Below are positions 38,838 through 50,756 of a stretch of DNA of 64,000 bases, in pieces. The notes beneath the pieces are model-generated. The model was not told where the DNA came from. It did no database searches and was given only the letters and a program-made list of their open reading frames with translations. Origin of the DNA: Sordaria brevicollis (taxonomy: Eukaryota; Ascomycota; Sordariomycetes; Sordariales; Sordariaceae); NCBI GenBank assembly GCA_033439795.1, contig JAUTDP010000014.1, forward strand, positions 62,001 through 126,000. The letters run 5' to 3'. Both the position numbers and the translations under genes were made by a program. Position 1 is the stretch's first letter. Every line of letters begins with the position of its first letter.

Positions 38838-38944
38838 GAGCGTTACAGAGCTTGCGCGTTATAGGTAAAACTCCCGACTCTCGAAGGGGACTAAGAGAGG
38901 AGGTTGGCTGGACCCACCTATAGCACTAACACCTAACCGACGAG
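38838..38944 (-). repeat. Right terminal inverted repeat of pogo-like copy B
   Basis: This is the reverse complement of the left end: inner GAGCTTGCGCGTTATAGG with AAAACTCCCGACTCTC, and outer CCTAACCGACGAG next to TA. Relative to the left end it lacks about 35 bp in the middle. It is far less RIP-mutated than the interior. Confidence 0.85.
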
Positions 38945-38946
38945 TA

Positions 38947-39232
38947 CTATAGAAACTCGCGAAATATGCCATTGGTCTATACCTTTCAAAGTTTAGCGGT
39001 AGGTAGGTAATAGGTCATCGGCTGGCAGGATATAGGTGCACATGAGCCCGCCTTGCTCTGGCATCTTAAAGTACTACACAGTAAAAGAGGCTCATATTGA
39101 CTAGTTCTCTTAATTTACATACATTTGTATGGATAGGACGCGAGATGCTCTTGGCAGTAACCTACTTCTATATGCTAGACTTCAGCGGCCTAAGAGAGAC
39201 GGACCAGTGGCATATTTCGCGAGTTTCTACGG
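38947..39232. mobile_element. 286-bp MITE with long inverted ends and TA flanks
   Basis: Inverted ends of about 33 bp bound it: the right end, read inward, is CCGTAGAAACTCGCGAAATA, and the left is CTATAGAAACTCGCGAAATA. The mismatches between arms are all C/T or G/A, so the left arm appears lightly RIP-mutated. It is flanked by TA at 38945-38946 (shared with the pogo element) and 39233-39234. It has no coding capacity, so it is a non-autonomous TA-inserting element. Confidence 0.75.
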
Positions 39233-39234
39233 TA

Positions 39235-39853
39235 TGTATCACTTCCCCTCCTTACCCTCCATTACAAGGGAGCTAGCGTGTGATGACGTTTTGTCTTCTT
39301 GAAGCTATCACGGGCTGGATTCCTTTCTCGAACAAAACGTAAGGATTCCTTTCTTGAACGAAACGACTTCTCACGGTCTTTTTACATTTACAATTATTGA
39401 TGAGCCTCGATAGATGTTGAGAATGTATCGTATCTACGGGAATACATCAGTTATTGGCAAACTTGGTCCTTCAAAAAGGCGAGCAACCTACTGTCGAGGC
39501 CCGTGTCATTCAAACAATGCGGACAGCCGAACGAAGAGCCAGCAACGGTTTCGAATGAAACATGCAATCAACAAAGCAATGACTTCTCATAATCTTGGTA
39601 TCTGAACATCCAGAGCAAAGGCCCTCCCGATGCTATGTCAAAACAAGAAATCCACCTGACACCTAAACTTTAACACCTAAGAACCGCCATGCCATCAGGC
39701 AAACACCCACCAGCTTTTCTTTCCCCTACCCAAAAAAAGGTCATATGCAACAATCATCTACTGCTTATATCGTGTCATGAACATCCCTAAACACAAAATC
39801 TTTTTCGGCATCCTCTATACGGCCTTTACCAATCGGGTATCTCTTGAGCCAAT
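39235..39853. other. Intergenic, 3' flank of the DUF8035 gene
   Basis: About 620 bp of normal composition lie between the MITE and the stop codon of the next gene. A 26-bp near-tandem duplication (AGGATTCCTTTCTCGAAC and a variant) lies at about 39317-39366. No gene is seen. Confidence 0.5.
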
Positions 39854-42800
39854 TCAGTCGCGGCGGTGCGACCTCGAAGGCTGCCTCGTGTCATACAAGG
39901 CATCCTGTTCATCCGTCGCGCGATGGCGTCTGTACTCTCTCCTATCGTCGTCGTACTCGTCTTCCCTATCCTTGCGGTGGTGACGGCGGCGCCTGCCTTC
40001 TTCCTCATCTTTATCATATGACCCGTTCCTCTCATGGCGAACCAGCGCCTTGCCGCTTTGCTCATCCTCGTACTCCTTTCTTCGTTTCTCTGTAAGAAAG
40101 TGGGTTGTCAGCATATCCTGTGTCTCTCGAGGGTGCCAGCACGAAGATCGAAGGAGAGAGAAGAAAACAAAGGGGCTGAGTCCTATAGCGGGGATGCTAT
40201 AGGTAGGCTTTCGACAAAGACACCTGGGTAGACATTCGAACGATGAGACGGAATAAGACGGCACGATGCGGCACGATGCGGACTGGCTGAGGCTCGGCGA
40301 GGCGGGGACGCAAGGGCACGACGGGACGGGACGAGCAGCGAGCACTACCACAGGCGAAAGCACACAAGCGATGGAGACTCGGATCGAATGACACGCACGC
40401 GGTTTGGTTGACGTCGTTGTTCGGTATGCAGGCGGATCACGGCGGAATCACGGTCGAGGATCGGAAAAGGGCGAAGGGCAGGGATGGGATCGGGTACGGA
40501 GACAAGGAAAATGCAGCAACCCACCTCTCAAATCAGCCGTAATGGCGGCGTATTTCTGGATTTCCGACTTGTCCAAGACGCGGAGGACGATGACAAAGTC
40601 GTCCCGGACCTCAAAACGCTCCTTGCCTAGAGTTAGAGCCTCGGGGTTGACCAGCTTTCTGCTGATCTTTGTCCATTTAGCACCCTGGGGTACATTCTGC
40701 TTGGACTTGTCGTCCTTGAGAGGAGCCACTCCCTCACGCGCAGCAGGGGGATGCTCTGGAAATTGGGCCTTTGGCTGCTTGAGGATGCCTTTGATAGGCT
40801 TCTTCTCTTCTTTCTCTCTTGGAGGAGACACGACGCGAACTTGCTTCTGACCGTGAGGAACCAGCTCACGTCCTCGGCTCTCGTCCTCTTCAGCAGCCAC
40901 TGCTGTGTTGTCAGGTTCAGTCCTGGGCTTGGTATCTTCCTCAACAGGCGCAGGTCTCCGCTCAGGCGAGTGCTCCCGCTCGGGTGAGCGTTCTCGCTTA
41001 GGTGAATGTTCATGGGGCGTGTGGCCGCCCTCGCTGGCACTCTCTTTGGCCTCTTGTGCTGCCAACTCAGCCTTCAGTTGTTCTAGTGCGGCAGTGTCGT
41101 TAGGATCGAAGGCAGCCGCGGGAGGTGGTCGGCGGTGCGTATCTTCGTCCTTGCCATCGCGTTCTCTAGAGTGCTCCCTGGAGGGCTCTCTAGAGCGCTC
41201 TCTTGGTGGCGAGGGGGCCGACTCCCCGTTGAGTTGCGCTTCTGCGTCACGTCTATGACGGCTTCGGGTTTCAGTATCTGTTTCGTCGCCAGTCTCCCTT
41301 TCGTCGGGAAATCCGCCGGGCAGGTCGACCATCTGGAAGCTCTCGTGGCTTCTGCGAGGTTCATCACGACTTCCTTTGCCGCGAGCCTCAGCGTCATCAA
41401 CCCTGCGGTCATCGTAACGCTCTTCCTCGCGACCAGGTCGAGTGTGAGGCTCAATATCATGGGCTGCTCTGCGGTCATCGTATTTGTCTTCTTCACGGCT
41501 AGGTCGGGTACGGGGTTCATAATCATCGGTCTCCCTTCGGCGTTCGTAGTATTCGTCATCGCGGCTGTCTCTCTTGTGACTGTCGCGAGGGTCGACTCGG
41601 CTATGGTCATAGTCTCGATCTCTGTGACTGTCCCTTGGATGGGGCTCGGGGTCGTCGGTTCTCTGTCGCTCACGATCCTCATCTCTAGCGGCAGTCCGTG
41701 TATGAGGTTCGAGATCATCAACCCTCCTTCGGTCGTAATCCGCATCTCTAGGATCGGCTCGCTTGTGAGACTCAAACTCCTCGTGTCTCCTGCGATCATG
41801 GTCTTGGTCCTTGTAATCAGCTCGTGCATGATGATCAAGCTCATCATCTCGCCTGCGATCATGAACTGGGTCCTTGTACTCGATCTGTTTGCGTGGTTCA
41901 AGGTCCTCATCCCTCCTTCGATCATAATCATCGTCTCTATGGCCGGTTCGTGGACGGGATTCGTAGTCATCAGGTCTCCTGCGATCATAATCGTCATCGT
42001 TGCGGCTCACCCGGGAGTATGTATCAGGCACATCGCTCCTCCGACGGTCGTAATCATCCTCCTTGGGCGGAAGCCGACGGGGTTCAGGATCTTCAAGCCT
42101 CCTACGCTCATAGTCGTCCTCTTTGGGCCGGCGAGGCTCAGGGTCCTCATACCTTCTGCGCTCATAATCGTCCGCATGACGACTGGTCCTAGCGTGTGGA
42201 TCTGGATCACGGCGCTCATAGTCGTCGTCGTACCGCCGTCTTGGAGACTCGATTTCCCTATCAACTCGACCGTCTCTGCCGTTGATAGCTGCGGCCACTG
42301 GGATGTCATTGGCGGGGACCTGTTTGTCACGCCTGGCTTCTCGATGGTCGTCTGGTAAGTAATCTCGGGTGGGAGGCAGCTTGTGATAATCCCGTGATTC
42401 ACGGTCATCATGGTGCCTATGTCTGACAACCTCCAAGTCCTCGTCAGACCTTCTCCTGGGCTCACGCGGTTCACGCGGGTCGCGCGGGTCCCGCCGCTCA
42501 TCATAATATTGCTTCTCCCGAGGTGACCTTCGGCGTTCTCCATGATCCTTGGCAGCAGGCCGGACGCCGAATCCACGCTGTGAGACATCATCGTCCTTGT
42601 AGTAGCCGTCATCCCGGGCTCGATAATACTCATCAGGGTGGGCCGAACGGCTTGGCGGATCTTGGATAAGAGAGATTGGGCGTGGACGAGAGGCAGCACG
42701 ACGTGAACTGCGCTCTGTAGCAGCCGATGACCCTGGAGGTAGCGGAGAGTCAAGTAGCGCAGGAGGTCGACGCACCGCCGTATCAGAAAGGACTTCTGAA

Positions 42801-43714
42801 GGCGGTGGGTTGCGGGCGCTGTTATGGTCATACAGTCCAGAAATTGCATCTCGCGCCGGTTTGTCATAACCAAAAGCACTCGGTAGCGGGTCGTGGAGCC
42901 GTCGGTCAATGGTATCGAACGGGCGTCCTACATCTGACGATACACTGACTGCTGGTCGATAGTAGTGATCAATGCTTTCGCGTCGGTTCCTCCTAGGATG
43001 CTCGAGATCCCAGCGAGCCAATTCACCTGGCTTTGTATATTCGACAAATGCTTCTTCGTCGTACCCTGGAGCGCCGCGAGGGGTGTTGGAGTAGAGCACT
43101 GTTGGGCGTGACGCACGATACAAGTCGGCAGCTCTTGAGGAACCATACAGCTTTTCATGTTCTGGTCTGTCCCGGTCGGTGCGTTCCCTTAGACGTTGGT
43201 ATTCGGCATCATCCATGTTGGCGCTGAACGGAGCGCGTGCCACGCTTCGTGATCGGTTTATGGATGAGGCAGGTTGTGTATAGAACTCATCGCTGCCTCT
43301 GTAGACAGGGCGTGATGGGCTTCCCGATCGGATGCTGCTGCAGATGGGCGATTCGGGCACATGCTTAATGATGGGGCGTTTAGAAGCTGCGTCGAGGGTA
43401 GCAGATCGGTGACTTCTGGTGCCATGGTCCTTTACGCTGGTGCTCCGTGGGATGGGCTCTTTTCTGACAGCATAGCTACCAGAATCGATAGGAATCGTGC
43501 TTGGGCGATAGTCGGTAGTAGCGGATACTGGCGATCGAAGTGGAAGCGTTTCATGAGTTGTAGGAAGAACTGGGATCTCGCCTCCGTATAGTGACTGATA
43601 TGTTCCAGCACCAGTTATGGGCATGGAAAGGCGTGCGGGATTGTACATGGGAGGGGACCGTCTCCCCACTGGTGGTGCTGCAGACGGATATCTGTATCTG
43701 CCTTGATCGGTCAT
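39854..43714 (-). CDS. Long repeat-rich DUF8035-type protein
   Basis: Two exons, 40525-43714 and 39854-40089, join in phase to 1141 aa across a 435-nt intron (GTGGGT donor, TTACAG acceptor). The start MTDQGRYRYPSAAPPVGRR is the first ATG. The protein is hydrophilic and likely disordered. Residues about 470-760 hold many degenerate Asp/Arg/Tyr repeats of the type DDYDRRR plus a variable spacer. The only globular-looking part is near the C terminus, with WTKISRKLVNPEALTLGKER then FEVRDDFVIVLRVLDKSEIQ, matching the conserved fungal DUF8035 pattern. The tail after the intron is again highly charged and ends SHRRD. Function is unknown. The long intron could hide an extra small exon. A 407-codon antisense frame is a shadow of the repeat. 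Confidence 0.85.
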
Positions 43715-46700
43715 TGTGACGACCGGCGTGCTCGAGGGAAGTATAAGGACGACGGACGTTCAAAAGTTCTTGGAGGGTGGAAGATCGGTTCAGGATGGCG
43801 TTGATGTCGCGTGAGAGGGATGACTGGATGAAATGAGTCAAAAGGTGGGATGGAAGGCTCGGTAAAGTCAAGTCGTATACTCGGGATGGCCACGTGAGAA
43901 AAGCAACAATCAGACGGAAGGGTGTTGCGCTGTCTGAAGAAGGAAGGGCGAGATACTCGAGCGCCAAGGTCACGGTTGTCAGAGTCGGCTCTAGTTTCGG
44001 CTGTGAGCAGTTGAGTTTCCCTTCTCGGGTACGATTGCGGAAAAGACGGAAGGAAAGAATCAGAGATGTGTAGGAAGAAGAAAGCAGGCAAAAGTGGTGT
44101 GGTGTCGTAGAAGTTTGGAGGCAGGAAGGAGCGCTGCTGATGAGTGAGGGCAGGCGGGGCCAAAGAGGGACTCGAGAACGGGCAGAAGGGCAATTGCGTA
44201 TGGCGGGGTGTTGGCAGGGATTATGGGATGCCAAGTTGCCCGGCAGGCCAGGAAGTTGCCAGGGTACGCAGTTGGAAACGCCGGGATCAGCTAATGAGAA
44301 AGTTGGGAAGAGCTTGAGGGACGTCCATGGAACTCTTGTCCACAAAACCCGTGACTGGCCGTTCGCCTCAGACTGTTCGCCAGGGACCCGCGAGAGCATG
44401 TACTTCCAACACGATTGGGCAGATAGACGATGAGGCTAGTGACTAGGTGGAGGTTGAAGCGAGCGGATATGCCCTCGGCCGAAGACAAGTGCTCGATCTA
44501 TTTTGGTCTTTACCATCCGACGAGATCAGATCATGAAAGGAAGCTGAGTTCAGATGAGTCGAACAGCAAGCAAGTGGAACTCTGTGACAGCGAACAGCTG
44601 ACTTGTATACTCTTTCTAGGTGTTTAGCCTCCAAAATTTCGTATACCGTGTTAGTTCAGTCTACCAGGTAACGTGAGGCAGATGAGAGTGGCCTACGGAC
44701 AGACAGAGCAAAGTCTTTGCTGTGTACAGTAACACTACTATATACCGGCCAAGTGCTCTCGAGTCTCGACACTGGTGGCGTGTCAGCCTGATTTCTTCCA
44801 CGTTTACCATACGAGCTGGCTACCCTACCCTCACGAGACGCCCAACATGTCTCCTCGTTTTCACATCTTCCAATACCATACATCCTCGGTCATCTAGGTA
44901 CCCATGTCACGGCATTCAGGTCAACCTTGCTGAATGCTTCCCGGTGAACACCCCACTTCTCTCACACCTTCGGCTGTTGGCAGGACCCTGGAAATTCTTG
45001 TGTACCTGAGGAGGCTACCGTGACTCCCTCGTACCGAACCACCACTTTCTGCACATCAGAGAGTAACGGGGATCTTGTGAGTGATCTGAGATTTGGATAG
45101 TGAAAGCCGATCGGCCACAGGCTGCCATTCGATATCTTTTTTTTTTTTTTCGAAAGAGTGTCTTACAGAGCATGTATCCTGTGTCCTTTAACAACCACAC
45201 TCTTGGTTTCAAGCGGTGAAACCCTCAACAAGTACCAATCTCATCAAGAGCTCCCGTCCCCCGTCCACCGAACTAATAAGCCAACATTCCCGTGATGGCT
45301 TGACCGACATTCAACTTTGTGGTTTTGGGCTTCAAGACCAATGCCCTAGCGCGTAGTTGTGCCTTGGAGTTCCTGGAAAGGTGGACTTTTGGGTTCCAAT
45401 AGGGGTGGGGATACCCGCCGTCCCGTCTCCGGGGTGCCGGGGCGTTGGAGCCGGCGCTTCAGGGCAGTAACATCGGATGAACCTCGTGTCGTCAAGACGA
45501 GATGGAAGGTTCTCACTCACTACTATTTGGGTGAGCGACAGTCGATTTGAAGATGAAAAGGAAGATGCTCACTGGTACACAAGCCCATCTATTTCCTGAC
45601 CTCAAGGATTTTGTATGACACCATATCGATGAGTGGTTGAGGTTACCTCTAGGGTTCGTTCTGGTTGATGTTGGTGATAGTGATTAGGGATGGGTGGGGC
45701 CACGGCACTAACAGGGATCCACTTTCTAGGCCGTCAAGGTGAAGAAATCAAGAAAAGATGACGTCCCCAAACTCCAAATCCGTCTTTCCCTTCTTCAGAC
45801 CGGAAATCACCAACTGTCTTTTCAGTCAGCATCGTCAGCTGTCTTCTTCACATCTGCTTCTTGTCACACAGCACCTCGAGTCGGGCAAACACCAAACACC
45901 AAATCACCAAGTACAACATAAATCACCCTTTCGAATTCCATGCTGATGATTGATGTCGTCGCAGCAGTATAGTCTGCCCGCCACGACTCGAGCAATTCAC
46001 CATTGTTCGACCTTCCGGCCATTCAGGGAAATTCCCTGTGGTTAACATGTCCTTTATATGTTGCCATTTCTCGAGTTCTCTGGTCTCAGTGAGACGCGAC
46101 ATCATCTTGTGTCGATTTGGTGAGCACGGCATAGTATACGAACCTCGCTTCACACGCAATGTGGAGAGATAGAGGCCATTTACTTGCTCATCAACTTGCC
46201 TTAGGCCCTGGATGACGAAGCTGTTACACGATAACCCTCCATCATATCAAGCTCTTTTTCGCCCCCGTTTCCGGATTTTCCTTCCCTTCCCTCACCTTGA
46301 GCCGGTTTGCACAGCACCACCATCACGACTTCTCCCTTCCAACTTTCAGTTCGTCCCTCTTCCTCCCTTCTGGGCGTTCCTTCTATGCAGTCGAGCATGG
46401 AAGCGAACAAGTTTCGAGACGCCGATCATTTCAGCACCCTCTAAGTTCTTCATGGCCACCTTCTCTTTTTCTTCTCGCATGCGAGGGCCCGTCGTTCCCG
46501 TTTCCTATACCGATGCTCCCGTTGAGTGGACTCTCAAGTGCAGAAACGGCGTCTAGGTTTCAGGTTTTCCTCAACGGAGGTCAGTCATTGCTTGAGGCAT
46601 TGGGCAGCCATCCGTTCAAACCCGACCACACCATGAGTGATCGAAATCATACAGCCGGCAACCAGAATATTATCATGCACGTCTTTTACCAAGTATCCCG

Positions 46701-48712
46701 AGTGGGGTAACACATGGTTATCCGTTCCGGCCATGTTCTGCTCTTCAGGCACGCGAATTATACCGAAGCAAACACGAGGGTGAAGGTGAGCCGAAATCAT
46801 ATCTTTGCATGGATGTTGGTTTGTCTTTTGGATTATTCCTGAAGAACCACATTCTAAATGATGCTATCGTCTCTCGGTGACCACTGCCCTGTTCCCAGTC
46901 ATCCGTGATTGCCTGTCTCTCAAGTGGCCATGAGTCTGCTAGACGCAAGTGATCTCAGGACCGACTAGTTGTCCTCGCTGAAATACATTTACATGGCATG
47001 GGGCTATGACATGGCTGCTTATCAGGACTCTTTTGCTCTTCCAGTTCGGCTAAATTCTATCCTTTGTTCCCTGGGTGATGATCTTGATATCCAATGAGTA
47101 TTGTGTACCTCAGTTGTCGGCGCTCAGGGTCTTCAGAAAGCCCTACGTGTACTCACGCAAAGACCGGCATTTTGAAATGACTCAGAGAAAGCATGTTCTT
47201 CTACTGTTAGCCCAGTCACTGACAAGAAATAGACACCTTCTTGTGCTACTTTTTCCCAAAATCATGTGAACAGAGATTCAAGAATTTTATTACCCTGTTG
47301 AGCAAGGCGGTAATCAAATCTTTGAGCCCAGCATCTAATTTCGTAGCCTATGCGGGCAGTCTTTTAGCTCCCAACATTACAGGCAACTTGATTGTTGAGG
47401 AATTGCGCTTAATAGCATTAGTGATGGATTTTTTAAGCTTTGGGGAAGACATCGGTTGTTAACCGAGCCTTGAATCCTAGTACAGGTATCTTGTGACACA
47501 GTTCACCATGCGATGCTAGTACGCCTATTCAGGAAGGAAAAGCTTCGTATCTTTAATCCATCTCATCAGCCATCCGTACAGAACAGCAAAGAAGTGTCCA
47601 AGTAGCGAACCACACAGGAACCATCAATGTTCATGAGCTTCTTCTGCCGACACTGTTGATCTGAGTGAGTTGGCACTACTCGCCATGGATATAGCTGGGT
47701 TAACTGGGTAAATGAGGCTGACGATAGGAGATCAAGAGGCACGACTGCGGCGCAGTTGATGATACACATCTTCAATTTATGCGAAGACGGGTTTTGAGTG
47801 GGTAGGTTGTTCCTGGTTCGTGAGTGTAGACCGAGGATTGTAACCAGGCTGCATAAATACGATATTATAGCAAACTACTTGGAACGAAAGTCAAGACGGG
47901 CATGGGTAGAGACGAGGTCTGCGCTTGATATACGTTAGGCAGCAAGCAAAGTCAACCTCATTTCACCAGATAAAAAACAAGTGGGAAGTTAGAAATACTT
48001 TCAACCGAAATTATCGAAAAAACGTTGCAACAGCTATCATCGCAAAGCTCTTGTCCTCTATCTCCTGAGCGTCTTATCAACCTTCTACATCTCTAACCAG
48101 GATACAAGGAGACGGAACGTGATAGAACCAACCGATTACTGGGGATGGCACATATCAGTTAAGTGTCAGGATGCTCACTTCATCCTTTTCCTTGTCTTTC
48201 ATGAACGATGGATGTCCTCTTCTTTACTCAGCCATGTACTTCAGAGCCTAAATAGTTGTGGTACAGCTACGATATGAGTTTGCTCTTATAGTGTCTTCAA
48301 CCACCATGTCGAAAAGAGAATAGGGCGATAAGCATTCCGCTCTCCAATCCTATACTTCAGCCAGAGACCGGGCCACTTGGCTGCGTAGAAGTCATCATAT
48401 GGCCTGAACTTGGGAGTTCCACTTTGTACGGGGTCTTAGTGAAGGACGAGAAAGTCCCATTATCAGATCGAATTGTGAGGAGCGAACCTGATAGTAACCC
48501 TACTATACTAGATGAATAACTTGACAAATTTGCAATTGAATCAGGTATATTTAATATGTTATCAATTGCTAATACTGGTCCACTCATCCATCCGACGCCA
48601 TCCCTGTTCAAGTTCCCACCCGTCATAACATTTCATCAAAACCATCAACCACCTCATAACATCATCATACTCAAGTGACAAGACATTCAGCAGCCGACCA
48701 GAGGCAAAACTC
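43715..48712. other. Large intergenic region, no supported gene
   Basis: The first ~900 bp contain pyrimidine-rich tracts on the minus strand, suggesting the promoter and leader of the DUF8035 gene. The remaining 4 kb show normal composition with only short frames lacking domains, including 48357-48626 on the minus strand. No tRNA, 5S rRNA or transposon ends were recognised. A 14-T run is near 45138-45151. Confidence 0.55.
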
Positions 48713-50310
48713 TTAAGCAGCCAAAGACCCCATCGGATCCCACAACGGCAACACCACCGGCTCCTTCTCCAACACCTCCTTCACTTCCTTACCCAAGAAT
48801 TTCTCATCCACCACCGCCTGATAAACAAACTCGTCCATCCACGTATCACTCATCACAAACCACCCCTTCTCCCCAACATCCGCCCCCCACGAATTCTGCA
48901 CCCTCCACCTCACCGTTTTGTTCCCGTCGTTCTCATCAACATGCACAGCCGTCAAAACCATAGCATGCGTCATCAGACTTTCTCCCGTCCTGAGCCGACT
49001 CGCCTTATCAGCACCCAACAAAGACACATTAAACCCCAGCTCGTAATCGATGATATCCAGGTCCATGACGCCAGCGGCGCGATCGCTGAATTTCCCGACA
49101 TCGCTACCGAAAAAGATGGGTTGTCCGGCTTTGAGCATGTTGACGCATGCTTGCTTCAGGGTGGACATGGAGACGTTGACGTAAGTAACATTGCGGGAGG
49201 CGCCGCCGACGACGTTACCTAGCCGGTCGACGGTTAGGAGAGTGAGAGGGGGGTGGCGCGGGTCGTGCACGAGGGAGACCATCCGGCTTATGGTGCCGGT
49301 GTAGGTGATGCGGAATTGGGAGGAGTAGATGTCCTTTGCGAGGTCGAGCGGGGTGGAGCGGACGGTGCGGGCTTTGTTGGTGCGGTCGACGAAGGACCAG
49401 GTGAATTCTTCGGTTGCTGAGGGGGGAGGGCCGAGGGTGAGGGTGAGGATGGCGTGGATTTCTTTCATCATTTTAGATTTTGTGTCGCGTAGCGTTTGTT
49501 CGAGTGCTGGTGGAGAGTTGGAGGAAGAGATGAGATCGCGCAAGACCAAAGCGTACTCGCGCAGCTTGGTAAAGATGATGCTATTCAGAATAGAGCTGGA
49601 GCTGGCGTTGAACGAGTCCGGGTAGAGAGACTGCGGCACGAGACCATACTTGTCGACGAGGTTGTAGACCATGTCCCATTGCCCGCCGTCACTCAGGGGT
49701 TCGTGGAGGAGGCGCTGGACCAAACGAGAATCGAGGTCTTGGTCGGCCGTGGAGATGATTTGTTCGAGGAACCAGTTGCTCTTCTCGAGCTTGTCCCAGA
49801 AGAAGAGGTACGCCTGAGACAGCTCGAACTGGTCCAGGTTGTACTTTTGCATAAGAGCAACGCGGAACACGTTGGTACTGGCGAAGAGCCAGCAGCGCCC
49901 GCTTTGTCGCTGGTTGGTGATGGGGCCTCCTTCGAAGGGGATCTTGATGTTGAAGACCTGCTGATCTGCGATCTTGGCCGCGCGGGAGAGGAGGACACCA
50001 CGGGGGTTGGCGGCGCTCAGTGCCGACAAGGCCAACCTGATGAGCGCGATAATGTCAGTGAACGTACTCTCATTTCATGATGCCTTAGGGGTATCATTAA
50101 CCTGTTCTTGGGATCTTCTAGCAGTGTACTCTCCCATTTGGAGACCGTTGAGGAGGAAAGACCTTCGGGCTTACGGCTTTTGGCGATGTTGATGGCTGTT
50201 CCCTTCTCACCTGAGCCTGTGAGCTCATTCTCAACATGGACGTATTCCTCATCATCTGTGCCGATAACAACCTTTTCCTCGAAAGGGATCTTTGACTGTG
50301 AAGCACCCAT
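48713..50310 (-). CDS. lap3: Bleomycin hydrolase-type cysteine aminopeptidase (C1B)
   Basis: The product is a papain-fold aminopeptidase (yeast Lap3/Gal6, mammalian BLMH) that trims peptides and detoxifies homocysteine thiolactone. Family members form hexamers with internal active sites. Exons 50102-50310 and 48713-50036 give 510 aa; the 65-nt intron has an unusual GTTAAT donor. The catalytic triad is visible: Cys118 in NQRQSGRCWLFAS, His427 in LMTHAMVLTAV and Asn451 in RVQNSWG. The oxyanion Gln lies just before the Cys (Gln112 or 114). The N terminus MGASQSK fits an N-myristoylation signal (Gly2, Ser6, Lys7), which is why ATG 50310 is preferred over an in-frame ATG at 50493. The ~70-residue acidic N-terminal extension is longer than in cytosolic forms. 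The C terminus is normal. Confidence 0.93.
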
Positions 50311-50716
50311 AATGAGGACTGCGGCTAATATGGTGCTCTCTGGTTGTATGTACTGTTTACTTGGGGTGTACTGAGGTATTCTTCGAGTTTCGGATTTCAG
50401 ATTGTCAGCACCAATGGACTTCAGTCTGTGAAGTGTTTGATGCAGGACAAGAGCTGAAAGGTCACGATCATGCAAATTGTTTCGGGATTCCACCTGTATG
50501 TATTACACACAGTCATCCGATGTTTGGCCACAGAACTGATAGGACCGAGTCCCTTGATGGCCCGAAGGCGGTACCACATCCTGCCCACTGTCACCCTTTC
50601 AAACGCGGGGGTACATGGACAATGTTGGAGAAGGAGGTCAAGGCTTTCTCCTCATTGAGAAGGTGGTGGTTCATTCGTGTTTGTGGGCGTCGCATGCCGT
50701 CCGTGAGGGGTTGGTA

Positions 50717-50756
<40 letters not shown>

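Larger units (their letters stand above)
24352..38944 (+). mobile_element. Fot1/pogo-like DNA transposon copy B, split by an LTR retrotransposon
   Basis: The element begins CTCGTCGGTTAGG after TA (24350-24351) and ends with the reverse complement before TA (38945-38946), so it is flanked by the expected TA duplication. Without the nested retrotransposon and its target duplication it would be about 3.28 kb. The decayed transposase frame on the plus strand shows an N-terminal HTH-like region (near 24690-25000) and NIWNIDESPFQI near 25160, the first-Asp block of pogo DDE transposases. The hallmark block LPSYTSYVLQPLNVSVY near 25830 corresponds to the family's LPPHTSH.LQPLDVGVF. The 3' half resumes at 37410 and runs to about 38660. 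Pervasive C-to-T and G-to-A changes with stops mark it as RIP-inactivated. Confidence 0.88.

Noticed and set aside
41135..42358. 407-codon plus-strand open frame
   Set aside because: It is the complement of the repetitive Asp/Arg coding region of the DUF8035 gene. The repetition keeps the shadow frame open.
43551..44399. 282-codon minus-strand frame upstream of the DUF8035 start
   Set aside because: It overlaps the start of the DUF8035 gene in another frame and has pyrimidine-tract-derived Ser/Pro/Leu composition typical of a 5' leader.
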